Source of the DNA: Chitinibacter bivalviorum
Lineage (GTDB): Bacteria; Pseudomonadota; Gammaproteobacteria; Burkholderiales; Chitinibacteraceae
Reading direction: 5' to 3'
Assembly (NCBI RefSeq): GCF_013403565.1
Contig: NZ_CP058627.1
Coordinates: 2,232,001 to 2,296,000 of the forward strand
DNA length: 64,000 nt
The first letter of the stretch is position 1; every line of letters begins with the position of its first letter. This document shows positions 32,717 to 46,123 of the stretch, piece by piece. Below the pieces are notes generated by a model that searched no databases, was not told the DNA's origin, and saw only the letters and a list, made by a program, of their open reading frames with translations. The translations under genes and the position numbers were made by a program.

Positions 32717-34815
32717 TTGGCTGCTCCTTTGCCATCAAAGGCATAGCTCATACCGAACACAAACGTACGCGGCGCGCCGACGCTGTAGCTATCTTGCGTA
32801 TTGCCATTGTGCAAGCCTTGCCCCTTATAGCTCGACGAAGCGATTTCGGCATAATGCGAATTCGCCAAATTGAGCACCTGAGCCCATAAAGTCCAGGCTT
32901 TGTATTGATACTCCCCTCGCAGATTAAATAGGGTATAGCCCTCATATTGAACAGTATTAGGGCTATCCATCCAATACGGCCCTAGGTATGCTGTTTCTAA
33001 TGCAATCCTCGCCCCCTGAATCGGCTGATAAGCGATTTCCAGCGTACCCTGCCAATTGGGCGCGGCGGGAATATCTTTACCGGCGTAATTTTCCAGCGGT
33101 GATGGCTGATATTGCACATAAGAGTGGCGGGCATATTGACCGGCTAGGCGCACACTCCAAGCAGTCGTTGCCTGCCAATTTGCGCCTAATTCCACACCTT
33201 CATGCAAAGTCTTACCTGCGTTACGCGGGAAAGACTTGCCCGGCTCGATGCTGTAATTGACCAATTCATCCTGACCATTCAGCCGATACACCGCCGCATT
33301 CAGATTCAAATCTTGATTTGGCTGCCAGCGCGTTCCGAATTCAAACTGATCAAATGTGGCCGATTTCAAATCAGGTACGACCGCGCTGCTATAGAGCGTA
33401 CTGATATCAGGTGGCGTAAAACCCTGGCTATAGCCGCCATACATAAATAACTCAGGGCTAGCTTGCCAGGTCAGATTGATTTTCGGCGAGGAACTCGCAA
33501 AGGTTTGCGTTTGTGACGGCGCACCGGTAATCAAAGATGGCTTCAAGTAATTGGTGTAGTCATATTTGACGCCGTCATAACGCAGCCCTGCGCTCAAACC
33601 CAAACCATGATCAAATTGGTAACTTGCATCCGCATACAGTGCCTGATTACTCAAATCAACATGGTAATCGCGGCGTACTGCGCCCGTTTTGTACGACAGA
33701 TATTTGCCCGTTTTGGGGTCACGCTTGATCAAGAGCGCCGTTTCACCCTGATCATTTGGGCTCTCTTCCAGCAAACCACCGACAAGCAATTTAAAATTGC
33801 CCCATTGTTGGCGATGAAATGCGCTCAATCCCAAAGAGGTAAAGCTGTTTTCTGTCGTTCGCCCCGCAGCGCTATCTGGGCCGAGATTGAATATCAGATA
33901 ACTCGGTAATTGGTTTGTGCTGTTATTTCGGTAATACACAGTCGCGCTAGTAAAACCACCGCGATTGAATTGCCCCTCTATCCCCGTACTGGCGCGCAAG
34001 GCCTCGACATCGCGATAGGTAAAGGTCTGATACGAAAAGCCGGGCCGGGTATTGAAATCAGTTTCATTGAGCGTACCGGGCATATCGGTATTGAGTTTGG
34101 AATACGTCAGCGTCGTTTTCCACAAGGCTGAATCAGAAAGCCAATGGTCAAGCCGTGCGGTCAGGCTGACTTTGTCCATTTCATTGTAGTCTTGCCAGCT
34201 CGCACCGCGATCCGCGTAATAGCCTGCAATACGTAAGCCCGTATCACCCCATGAATCTGATGCAGCAAGGTCTACACGTCGATACCCTTGATCACTCGCT
34301 TGGATTGACGTCGAGAAATACGGATTCGAACTCGGTGCGGCCGTTGTGAAATTCACCGCCCCGCCCACGGCATTACTGCCATACAAGCTCGAAGCCGGCC
34401 CTCGCACTACTTCAATGCCATTGTTACCCGCTAAATTAATTTCATACAGCGCATTGTGATTAAAAATACCTACCGGACGAATCGGGATACCATCTTCTAA
34501 ATATTGATACACCGCCGAATACGACATCGGCTGTCGGATCGACATATTGTGCTGTTCATTGCCCAGGTTCGTCATATGAACGCCTGGAATCTGATCTAAC
34601 ACTTGGCCAATAAAGGTTGGCCTGAGCTGATCAATCTGCTGCTCATTGACCTTGCCAATAGAGATGGGCGCTTGATTAAGCGGAGTCTCTTCTCGTGTCG
34701 CGGTGACAACGACCTCTTCAAGGCGAGTCACTTCGTTGGCGTACACGGGGGATGAAATTGCGGCGAGCACCGCGCAGACGAGCGGGCGCAACGTCCAATC
34801 TTGTATTGAATCCAT
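32713..34815 (-). CDS. TonB-dependent outer-membrane receptor
   Basis: The 700-residue receptor has a signal peptide (ending SPVYA), a TonB box-like LEEVVVTATR, a plug domain (about 45-160; QAPISIGKVNEQQIDQLRP, VLDQIPGVHM, IEVVRGPASSLYGSNAVGG) and a beta-barrel ending in the terminal aromatic segment FVFGMSYAFDGKG. The start at 34815 is preferred because AAGGA lies six bases ahead; the ATG at 34875 would add 20 residues before the signal peptide. It is followed by the overlapping PepSY-TM gene and preceded by a DUF2946 gene, a grouping seen with copper or siderophore uptake. The ligand is not determined. Confidence 0.92.
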   Translation of the reverse strand: MDSIQDWTLRPLVCAVLAAISSPVYANEVTRLEEVVVTATREETPLNQAPISIGKVNEQQIDQLRPTFIGQVLDQIPGVHMTNLGNEQHNMSIRQPMSYSAVYQYLEDGIPIRPVGIFNHNALYEINLAGNNGIEVVRGPASSLYGSNAVGGAVNFTTAAPSSNPYFSTSIQASDQGYRRVDLAASDSWGDTGLRIAGYYADRGASWQDYNEMDKVSLTARLDHWLSDSALWKTTLTYSKLNTDMPGTLNETDFNTRPGFSYQTFTYRDVEALRASTGIEGQFNRGGFTSATVYYRNNSTNQLPSYLIFNLGPDSAAGRTTENSFTSLGLSAFHRQQWGNFKLLVGGLLEESPNDQGETALLIKRDPKTGKYLSYKTGAVRRDYHVDLSNQALYADASYQFDHGLGLSAGLRYDGVKYDYTNYLKPSLITGAPSQTQTFASSSPKINLTWQASPELFMYGGYSQGFTPPDISTLYSSAVVPDLKSATFDQFEFGTRWQPNQDLNLNAAVYRLNGQDELVNYSIEPGKSFPRNAGKTLHEGVELGANWQATTAWSVRLAGQYARHSYVQYQPSPLENYAGKDIPAAPNWQGTLEIAYQPIQGARIALETAYLGPYWMDSPNTVQYEGYTLFNLRGEYQYKAWTLWAQVLNLANSHYAEIASSSYKGQGLHNGNTQDSYSVGAPRTFVFGMSYAFDGKGAAK

Positions 34816-34932
34816 TTTCTTTCCTTGACTACCCAGCAGGCGCAGCAACGCGCGCCATATCTCGGGCATAAACACGGCTCACCAAAGCAATCGTGGCGAG
34901 CAATCTAGCGCGGCATTACACCGCTGTAGCAA

Positions 34933-35313
34933 TCAAGAAAATAAAGGCGGCCCGCGCGGTGGCGGTGGAATGGCATACGAAAGCGGAGAAAAGTATTCCT
35001 GCCACTGTGGCATCAAGACATGGCTCAGCAATGCCGCAATTGGCAAAGCGATCAGTGCAGGTGGCGGAGCGATGGCCTGTAAACCCGCCACTGCACACAA
35101 GGAACACTTGACGATGATTTTGGCGTCACTACCGTCTTGCGCACCGGCTGGGGAAGCCTGCAATGGCGCCTTGCCTTTCCCACACCAAGCCAGTGATACA
35201 CCCGCATCCATCGCAGCCACATGCACAAATGGCAGCAATAGCTGTGCGAGCATCGCCAGCAAAGCTAGCCACACGGCAAATTTAGGCAAGGGGAAAGAAA
35301 AGGAGCGTAACAA
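34933..35313 (-). CDS. DUF2946-type membrane protein
   Basis: The 126-residue protein has an N-terminal helix (FAVWLALLAMLAQLLLPFVHV), a segment with CGKG and the pair CSLCAVAGLQAIAPPPALI leading into a second hydrophobic stretch. It ends in AIPPPPRGPP, a tail often seen in DUF2946 proteins. Such proteins usually lie just upstream of TonB-dependent receptors for copper or other metals, as here, where the receptor starts 117 bases away on the same strand. The CxxC-like pair could bind metal. Function is unproven. Confidence 0.7.
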   Translation of the reverse strand: MLRSFSFPLPKFAVWLALLAMLAQLLLPFVHVAAMDAGVSLAWCGKGKAPLQASPAGAQDGSDAKIIVKCSLCAVAGLQAIAPPPALIALPIAALLSHVLMPQWQEYFSPLSYAIPPPPRGPPLFS

Positions 35314-35463
35314 ACAAAAGGCACCGAGGAAAATTGGCGCCGATTATAACTGAAAAATCCCAAATGTCATGATAGACACAGACTAGGTATATCCCTAAGA
35401 ACCTTATAGGTTGTGAGCTAAATCGCAATACATGAATATTATTTCTGCGCGCATAGCGCAAAG

Positions 35464-35492
35464 CAAAAAGCCCAGCTCGATTGAGCTGGGCT
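35464..35492 (-). terminator. rRNA operon terminator
   Basis: A perfect 10-base stem (35469-35478 with 35483-35492, AGCCCAGCTC) with a GATT loop lies just downstream of 5S on the minus strand and is followed by a T-rich run (complement of 35462-35468). Confidence 0.9.
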
Positions 35493-35503
35493 TTCTTTAG
35501 GGG

Positions 35504-35620
35504 AGTCTGGCAATGACCTACTTTCACACGGGCTATCCGCACTATCATCGGCGCTGAGGCGTTTCACTGTCCTGTTCGGGATGGGAAGGAGTGGGACCAC
35601 CTCGCTATGGTCACCAGACA
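35504..35620 (-). rRNA. rrf: 5S ribosomal RNA
   Basis: Reading the minus strand, it begins GTCTGGTGACCATAGCGAGG and contains the conserved CCGAACAGGA(C)AGTGAAACG loop and a closing CAGAC complementary to the 5' end. Length is about 117 bases. It is the last gene of the rRNA operon. Ends are approximate to a few bases. Confidence 0.95.
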
Positions 35621-35772
35621 AAACTGGGTGAGTCACTGTTCTTTCAAACAATCACTCGAAATAGAAGAAGTCTTAACAATCAGTTGACTCGCTACACTCA
35701 TCAACTGATCTCATATCTCTTAACTTGTATTGGGTCGATTATACCATCAGCCGCTTAACGCGTCTCAGGTTA

Positions 35773-38662
<2,890 letters not shown>

Positions 38663-38849
38663 ATAACCTCAAACACGTTTTACCGTACTCTTGGTCAGAG
38701 TTTCGTATTTACGACTTGTTGAATAGTTTCTCACGCTATTCAACGGCTGACTTTTACATCAGCAGATACAATCAACCCAATTTATTACTGTAAAAACAAG
38801 TCACCCTGTTTTCACATTGTTTAATTAGGAGATATTACTTCTTCTATTT

Positions 38850-38862
38850 TGTTAAAGAACGA
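38850..38862 (-). promoter_or_regulatory. boxA-like antitermination site in the spacer before 23S
   Basis: The minus strand reads GTTCTTTAACAAA, close to the boxA consensus TGCTCTTTAACA used by the Nus antitermination complex. It lies about 190 bases upstream of 23S. The rest of the 350-base spacer (38663-39013) holds no gene that I can see. Confidence 0.6.
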
Positions 38863-39013
38863 TACAGATGTCTTTCGACATTCCGATTTAAGAAACCAGA
38901 ACAAAATCAACAACCCGAACCCAAACTACCGATCCGTCTATTGACTGAATTCTAAATTCTTGACAGTGACTTTTTTGCTGCGCCACTGCTTTCACAGTGC
39001 TCGCCGCAAGGCG

Positions 39014-39089
39014 TGGTGGAGGATGACGGGATCGAACCGACGACCCCCTGCTTGCAAAGCAGGTGCTCTCCCAACTGAGCTAATCCCCC
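39014..39089 (-). tRNA. tRNA-Ala (anticodon TGC)
   Basis: The 76-base cloverleaf starts GGGGGATTAGCTCAGTTGG, has the anticodon loop CTTTGCAAG (TGC) and the T-loop GGTTCGATCC, and ends CCA encoded. It is the second tRNA of the 16S-23S spacer. Confidence 0.97.
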
Positions 39090-39127
39090 AATCTGGCATT
39101 ACTAAGCTGTTTCCACTTACAGGTAAG

Positions 39128-39204
39128 TGGTGGGTCAAGCTGGAATCGAACCAGCGACCCCCGCCTTATCAAGACGGTGCTCTAACCGACTGAGCTACTG
39201 ACCC
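39128..39204 (-). tRNA. tRNA-Ile (anticodon GAT)
   Basis: The 77-base cloverleaf starts GGGTCAGTAGCTCAGTCGG, has the anticodon loop CTTGATAAG (GAT) and the T-loop GGTTCGATTCC, and ends with an encoded CCA. It is the first tRNA after 16S, the classic Ile-Ala spacer arrangement. Confidence 0.97.
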
Positions 39205-39397
39205 AGCTTTTGTCTTCACTAGATCAACCCTAACTTCGAGATTACCTTAGATAATCTACGCCGCCAGAGCGACTGACCCAGCTTCCAACCAAGTCCGTAA
39301 CCCTGAGATCAATTGCTTCATCTCGCAGTTACTTTCTCTGTATCTTCAAATTCTACAGCCGATGAGTGTGAGTACTTGACCCGCAGGTCTTTCTCTT

Positions 39398-40930
<1,533 letters not shown>

Positions 40931-41090
40931 TTAATCGCTATGCTATTTTTACTACTTGGCTTGTACTTCAATACTCAAAAGAACATCCGAGTTTGAACCG
41001 AAGTTCAGACTACAAATATTACTTTTTCAATTGAGTGCAAGCACTTGTTTCGACTTACGAATCAAGCACTCACACTCATCGGCTGTATAT

Positions 41091-41102
41091 TGTTAAAGAT
41101 CG
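41091..41102 (-). promoter_or_regulatory. boxA antitermination site in the rRNA leader
   Basis: The minus strand reads CGATCTTTAACA, matching the boxA core CTTTAACA, between the promoter and 16S. Confidence 0.65.
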
Positions 41103-41148
41103 TTGCTGGGATCGCTTCGTTTCGTTGCGTCATCAGCAGAGAGGCCGA

Positions 41149-41177
41149 ACTATACCCACCGACTCGAAACCCGTCAA
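41149..41177 (-). promoter_or_regulatory. rRNA operon promoter
   Basis: On the minus strand TTGACG (complement of 41172-41177) and TATAGT (complement of 41149-41154) are separated by exactly 17 bases, a near-consensus sigma-70 promoter. A GC-rich discriminator (TCGGCC) follows, as expected for a stringently controlled rRNA promoter. It lies about 220 bases ahead of 16S. The stretch 41178-41373 holds nothing I can assign. Confidence 0.85.
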
Positions 41178-41373
41178 CACCCATCGATAAAGAAAAGCGA
41201 AGAAAGGCGCTAAGTGGTTGATCTGAATAGGAACGAGATTTGAAACATTTTTGCCGCAAACGCAAAAAGCACGTTCGCAGCACCAGCGAATTCAGCCGAA
41301 AAGAGTGAAAAAGAAGCAAAGGCGCAGTAGAAAAAGCACAAAAAACATGAAAACAGCGAAATCAACACCCCGA

Positions 41374-41409
41374 AAAGCACACAGCCCGCTGGCGCGGGCT
41401 GTGTTTTTA
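41374..41409. terminator. Terminator downstream of the RlmL-like gene
   Basis: CACAGCCCGC (41380-41389) pairs perfectly with GCGGGCTGTG (41394-41403) over a 4-base loop, with T-rich shoulders on both strands. On the minus strand it ends the methyltransferase transcript before the rRNA promoter. Confidence 0.85.
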
Positions 41410-41435
41410 CTTAATTACATTCAAACTGAGCTTAA

Positions 41436-42596
41436 TTAGTCTTTAGCTGCCTTCTCTCGATTTCCACCAGCAATCATCTTGTACTCAAACAAACGACATT
41501 CGAGCGGGCCATTAAACAGGACCGTGCGCTTCGATGCTTTTAGCCGCATATGTTTGGGCATATCCAGATCAGCAGTGAGGAAGTAGGCATTCCAACCTGC
41601 GAAGCGTTGCTTTAATACAGTCGCCCATTGTGGATATAAGGTAGCCAAATGTTCTTTTTCATCCATCCGAGCGCCATATGGTGGATTGCACACCCAAACG
41701 CCCGACTCCGCAGGGGGTTTAGCATCGAGCACATTCAATTGTTTCAATTGAATCGCGCCCTCCAAACCTGCCGCCGCGATATTGGCTTTTGCATGAATCA
41801 ATACCGTACTTGATACATCCGAGCCTGAAATCAGATTATTGCTACTCAGCTCTTTTGCCTTGGCTTCAGTGCGGACTGCTTGCCAGAAATTATCGTCAAA
41901 CATCCGCATTTGTTGGAACGCGAACGAACGGCGAATGCCTGGTGCGATATTGCGCGCGATCATCGCCGCTTCAATCAAGAAAGTGCCCGAACCACACATT
42001 GGATCGTAAAAAGCCTGCTCTGGCGTCCAGCCGCTGAGCGACAAAATCCCTGCAGCCAGATTTTCACGCACTGGTGCATCGCCCGTTTCAACACGATAGC
42101 CGCGCTTAAACAGAGCCTCGCCCGAGGTGTCGAGATACAGCGTTGCCATTTTGTCGGATAAATACAGATGAATCCGCATATCCGGCTCTTTGGTGTCGAC
42201 ACTAGGGCGATTGCCGCACTTCAAGCGAAAACGATCGCAAACGCCGTCTTTCACCTTCAACGCAATGAAGTCAAGACTACGCAACGGTGAGCGCACCGCC
42301 GTTACCGTCACTTTAATCGTATTTTCAACTGCGAAAATATCAGCCCATTCGGTATCGCGCGCCATGCGGAAAATATCGTCTTCCGTGCGATATGGTTTTT
42401 CAACCAGCTTCCACAAAATACGGCTCGCTACGCGCGAATACAGATTCGCCTTATACATCACCGTCCACGGCCCTGCGAAGGCCACGCCACCGTCGGTGAC
42501 TTTGACCTTCTTAGCGCCCTGCGCCAACAATTCTTGTTCCAGAATCGGCTCTAAGCCACGCGGACATGGGGCGAAAAATTCAAATATTTGGAGCAC
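41436..42596 (-). CDS. rlmL: THUMP-domain 23S rRNA guanine-N2 methyltransferase (RlmL-like)
   Basis: The 386-residue enzyme uses S-adenosylmethionine to methylate a guanine in 23S rRNA. It has an N-terminal THUMP RNA-binding region (FAPCPRGLEPILEQELLAQGAKKV) and a class I methyltransferase domain with FYDPMCGSGTFLIEAA (motif I-like) and the catalytic NPPYG in WVCNPPYGARMDEKEH. It corresponds to the N-terminal half of E. coli RlmKL; the RlmK half is absent, as usual outside gamma-proteobacteria. The start is a GTG with a GAAG-rich leader. It follows the condensin operon by 19 bases and may be cotranscribed. Confidence 0.88.
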   Translation of the reverse strand: MLQIFEFFAPCPRGLEPILEQELLAQGAKKVKVTDGGVAFAGPWTVMYKANLYSRVASRILWKLVEKPYRTEDDIFRMARDTEWADIFAVENTIKVTVTAVRSPLRSLDFIALKVKDGVCDRFRLKCGNRPSVDTKEPDMRIHLYLSDKMATLYLDTSGEALFKRGYRVETGDAPVRENLAAGILSLSGWTPEQAFYDPMCGSGTFLIEAAMIARNIAPGIRRSFAFQQMRMFDDNFWQAVRTEAKAKELSSNNLISGSDVSSTVLIHAKANIAAAGLEGAIQLKQLNVLDAKPPAESGVWVCNPPYGARMDEKEHLATLYPQWATVLKQRFAGWNAYFLTADLDMPKHMRLKASKRTVLFNGPLECRLFEYKMIAGGNREKAAKD

Positions 42597-42615
42597 AGGC
42601 TTCTTCTTTTAAAAT

Positions 42616-45453
42616 CTAAACGGTTTCGATCACTTTACCCGCATCAAGCTGCTTTTGCTCGGTACGGCGACGGGTTTGCATGATCAATGGCGCCCAAGTT
42701 TCGCCCGGACGTTTTTTACGTGTCGTCAGCGTCAGCTCGGAAGGCCCATAAACATTGGTGTTGTGCGTTAATGGCGTCGTAATTAAATATTGCGCCTGCG
42801 TCGCCTTCAGGAAAGCGCCAACACGATCAATATTGAAAATATCCAAATGGGCAAATGGCTCATCGATGAATACAAAGCCCGATGGATTGCTATCGTCCAT
42901 CATCAAACCGATCAGCAAGATCAGCGACTTCATCACCTGCTGACCACCCGAAGCCTCGCCATCATTCAAGCCCATCATGCCTTTCTGGTCGAAATTGAAA
43001 CGCGCAGTCAGACCGGCTTGGGCCAATACGACGTCATCGTTTTCCAGATGCGGCATATCGAGCTCAACGTCGATCCCCGCCAAATCGCCGAGGCCTTTGA
43101 TATTGCGGCCATAAGCACGAACGGTAGCGCGCAGCTTATTGATGTAGGCGGCACGTGCTTCTTCGGTCAGCTGGCCAGTACGCTCGACTTCTTGGCGGTG
43201 ACCTTGTGATTCGTCTTCCAGCGCTTCGTAATCAGCGACCAATTTATCGCGACGCTGGATGATGGTTTCGTCTTTCTCCCAATGGGCTTGCGTTAATTGC
43301 TCTTGCTGGCGCTCGATGATGTGACGCACTTCGGTGACGCTACGATATTCCTCTTTGAGTTGCACCAATACATTCGGCAACAACCACGCCGGCAATGCTT
43401 TGTCTTTCAGCACGCGTATCGCACCGAGTTGGCGGCTAATTTCATTGCGTTGACGCGTAATTTGCGCCTGCAACTCGTCCACCGCACGACGGAATTGATC
43501 GCGTTCGATTTCGATTTTTTGCGCAGCAAGGCGTAAATCGGCACGACTTTCGCGCGAACCTTCCAGCGAGGCTTGCGCAGCGGCCAATTCAGCGCCCAAA
43601 CGTTGCACTTCGGCTTGCTCAGCCGGGAAGCGTTCGGCTGCAGCGACAAATTCAGCCTGACGCGAGGCCAGTTGCAGCACCGCCTGCATGCCCATCAACT
43701 GCACGGTAATCGATTGAATATCGCGCTGTACGCTGGCGAAATCGGTTTCCTGATCCAAAATCTGATCATTCAAGGCTTTCAAGCGCACCGCAATATCATT
43801 CAGACGCGAATGACGCGCAGCCTCACCAAAGGCATATTCACGGGTATCGACCCCAATGAAACGCGCACCGCGGCGTTCACGGTAATACCCCTCTTTGGTA
43901 ATCCAGTCACTACTGATACGGCTGCCAGCTTCGACCGATTTCACGCGCTGAATACCATTAAGCTGACGACTCAACCATGCTGGTACCGGCGCTTTGAAAT
44001 CGATGATTTCCAGAATCGAGCCCAAATTGGCGCGTGGCGCTGGCTCGCGTTCAGACACAATAAAGTGGCGATAACGCAAACGCTCGCCCACTTCCCAAGC
44101 ACGTTGTTTATCCGCTTCACGTTGCAGCAAAATCAAATGACGCGACGGTGCGAGCAAAGCCTCGACCGCATCCTGCCACGCCGGATCTTTCACTTCGCAA
44201 ATTTCGGTTAGCAGTTGATGCGGAATACCCGCCTCATCGAGCGCGGCGCGCATCTGGCGCACAAATTCTGGCGACGGCGCTTTACCGGCTTGTAGCGCAA
44301 ATTGCGCCTCGGACAATTGCTGGCGCTCGTCGCGCGCATTTTTCAGCGCGAGTTTTTTCTCGGTTTCGAGTACTTTCAGATCAGCCAGTTTATCGTTCAG
44401 GCCAATCGCGTCAGCGCCGTGCTCGCGCTCGGCAAGTTCACGCAGCTTTTCGCCTTCGCGGATCACACGCTCAGTATCACGGGCGGCGTCGCGCACTTCC
44501 TGAAACTTGGCAAACATCGCATCGTAATCGGCTTTGCTTTGTTGCTCGCCATTGAGTGTTTGATTCGCCGCCAGTTGCGCCACCGCTAAACGCTTATCGA
44601 GCTGAATCAAATCACTGCGTTTATGCCAGAGATTACGACGGTTTTGCTTAAATTGGCCAATGTAATTGCGCAGCGTGTCTTGCGCCTCGGCCACTTGCAG
44701 CGCGGGAATCACTTCATTTTCGAGGCGAACCGTATCCGTGCCGAGCGAGCACCATTCCAAATAGGAGCTGGCGCGCAGGCGGAAACGCTCGACATCCAAA
44801 CCCAATTGCGACAATTGCTGCTGCATTTTGTCGAGCTCGCCTTCGGCCTCGCGCAAACGCACTTTGGCTTCTTGGTAATGGTCGAGCACTTCCTTATCGC
44901 CAAAGACCTGAAACACCAGATCGAGCAATGCCTTGGGGGAGTATTCGCATAGCTTGTCGGTATCACCTTGCTCCAAGGCCAATACCTCGGCAATTGCTGG
45001 CGTCAAACCGGCTTGTTCAAGGCGACGACGATAATCGCCCACTCCGAGCCATTGCAAAGTCGTCTCAGTTTGACCATCGAGCTGCGCATCGCCTTCGGCA
45101 ATCGCGTACTGACGCACCCAGTCACCACCCTGCTTTTTTATCCGGCAAAACAGCGTAACCGTCTCAGAGGCAAGCGGGAAAAATAGATATGGAAAAAAAC
45201 CACCACCACTACGGCGTGGATTACTCACCACGGCGCGCAACCAAGCGATGTTTTCTTTGTTATTGCGCACATAGCGCTTGTAATCGCGACGACCCGAACA
45301 TTTGAGCGCCAGCATCGTACGCAAAGCATCGAGCAAAGTCGTTTTACCAGAGCCATTTGGCCCCACTACGGTCACAATCTGCGCATCGAGCGGAACTGAA
45401 ATCCGTTGCCAGAAATCCCAGTGCACCATTTCCAAAGTTTTAATCTGGAACAT
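42616..45453 (-). CDS. mksB: Condensin MksB (SMC-like ATPase)
   Basis: The 945-residue SMC-type protein compacts chromosomal DNA in complex with MksE and MksF. Visible features are Walker A GPNGSGKTTLLDAL near residue 35, long coiled-coil arms (about 190-400 and 560-760) around a hinge-like globular middle (around 400-540), the ABC signature GEASGGQQVMKSLILLIGLM and Walker B SGFVFIDEPFAHLDIF near the C-terminus. It is shorter than MukB (about 1480), as expected for MksB. Its start overlaps the MksE stop by one base (TAATG). No mksG/jetD gene is adjacent, which favours a chromosome-organising role over plasmid defence. Confidence 0.85.
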   Translation of the reverse strand: MFQIKTLEMVHWDFWQRISVPLDAQIVTVVGPNGSGKTTLLDALRTMLALKCSGRRDYKRYVRNNKENIAWLRAVVSNPRRSGGGFFPYLFFPLASETVTLFCRIKKQGGDWVRQYAIAEGDAQLDGQTETTLQWLGVGDYRRRLEQAGLTPAIAEVLALEQGDTDKLCEYSPKALLDLVFQVFGDKEVLDHYQEAKVRLREAEGELDKMQQQLSQLGLDVERFRLRASSYLEWCSLGTDTVRLENEVIPALQVAEAQDTLRNYIGQFKQNRRNLWHKRSDLIQLDKRLAVAQLAANQTLNGEQQSKADYDAMFAKFQEVRDAARDTERVIREGEKLRELAEREHGADAIGLNDKLADLKVLETEKKLALKNARDERQQLSEAQFALQAGKAPSPEFVRQMRAALDEAGIPHQLLTEICEVKDPAWQDAVEALLAPSRHLILLQREADKQRAWEVGERLRYRHFIVSEREPAPRANLGSILEIIDFKAPVPAWLSRQLNGIQRVKSVEAGSRISSDWITKEGYYRERRGARFIGVDTREYAFGEAARHSRLNDIAVRLKALNDQILDQETDFASVQRDIQSITVQLMGMQAVLQLASRQAEFVAAAERFPAEQAEVQRLGAELAAAQASLEGSRESRADLRLAAQKIEIERDQFRRAVDELQAQITRQRNEISRQLGAIRVLKDKALPAWLLPNVLVQLKEEYRSVTEVRHIIERQQEQLTQAHWEKDETIIQRRDKLVADYEALEDESQGHRQEVERTGQLTEEARAAYINKLRATVRAYGRNIKGLGDLAGIDVELDMPHLENDDVVLAQAGLTARFNFDQKGMMGLNDGEASGGQQVMKSLILLIGLMMDDSNPSGFVFIDEPFAHLDIFNIDRVGAFLKATQAQYLITTPLTHNTNVYGPSELTLTTRKKRPGETWAPLIMQTRRRTEQKQLDAGKVIETV

Positions 45454-46112
45454 TAGTTCACCTCCGCATCAGCCGCGATTTTGGTATCGGTCAATTTCAA
45501 AATATCCGCCAGCGCACCATTGATAATGCGCGGCGCGAGCTTGGCATAATCAATCATCAAATCGAGCATTGGGCCTTCATAAATCATCCGATTGCGGCGT
45601 ACGACAAAACCGAGCTTAGACAGCTGCCCCAGATTGGTCGTAAAACGCATTTTACCGCCGAGCACTTTGCCAAAATCAGCGTACAGTGCGTCTTCCGACA
45701 CCCCCAAAGCCACACCTTCTCCGTGCTCGATGGGTTTTTCCGCACCAAACAAATCGCCCTGCTCTTCATTGCCCGCTTCAACACGCGCAATCTGGCGTTC
45801 GCGTTTAGGCAAAATAATCAGCGCCCACACGACGACCAACAAGGCGATACCATCGCGCGGCAAGCCCATATTGTTCGACAGCCAATTTTCGCCCTCGCCA
45901 AACACCCATTCTTCCATATGCGGCTGCAGCGCCACGGCAATGTGTTCGGCGTAGGGGTTTTCCAGCAGTTGCAAACCACATTCGGCCAAGCGATGCTCAA
46001 GCGACTCGCGAAATGCTTCGTCAATCAAGGCGCGGCGCGCGAGTGGGTCTTTGCGTAACACAAAACGTTGCGCCAGCAGACGCGCAACCAAAATATTCAG
46101 GGCTTGATCCAT
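45453..46112 (-). CDS. mksE: Condensin subunit MksE
   Basis: The 219-residue winged-helix protein is the MksE/DUF4194-like KITE subunit that bridges MksB heads and MksF. Predicted features are an N-terminal helical region (NILVARLLAQRFVLRKDPLARRALI), the segment GIALLVVVWALIILPKRER and a C-terminal winged helix (QLSKLGFVVRRNRMIYEGPMLDLMI). It sits between mksF and mksB with near-zero spacing, as expected for stoichiometric subunits. Assignment rests on position and size as much as on sequence. Confidence 0.78.
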   Translation of the reverse strand: MDQALNILVARLLAQRFVLRKDPLARRALIDEAFRESLEHRLAECGLQLLENPYAEHIAVALQPHMEEWVFGEGENWLSNNMGLPRDGIALLVVVWALIILPKRERQIARVEAGNEEQGDLFGAEKPIEHGEGVALGVSEDALYADFGKVLGGKMRFTTNLGQLSKLGFVVRRNRMIYEGPMLDLMIDYAKLAPRIINGALADILKLTDTKIAADAEVN

Positions 46113-46123
46113 TTTCTATCAGC

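Noticed and set aside
41251..41439. A 62-codon plus-strand frame coding a highly basic peptide in the rRNA leader region.
   Set aside because: It covers the terminator at 41374-41409, has no ribosome site and its Lys/Arg bias follows from A-rich intergenic sequence.
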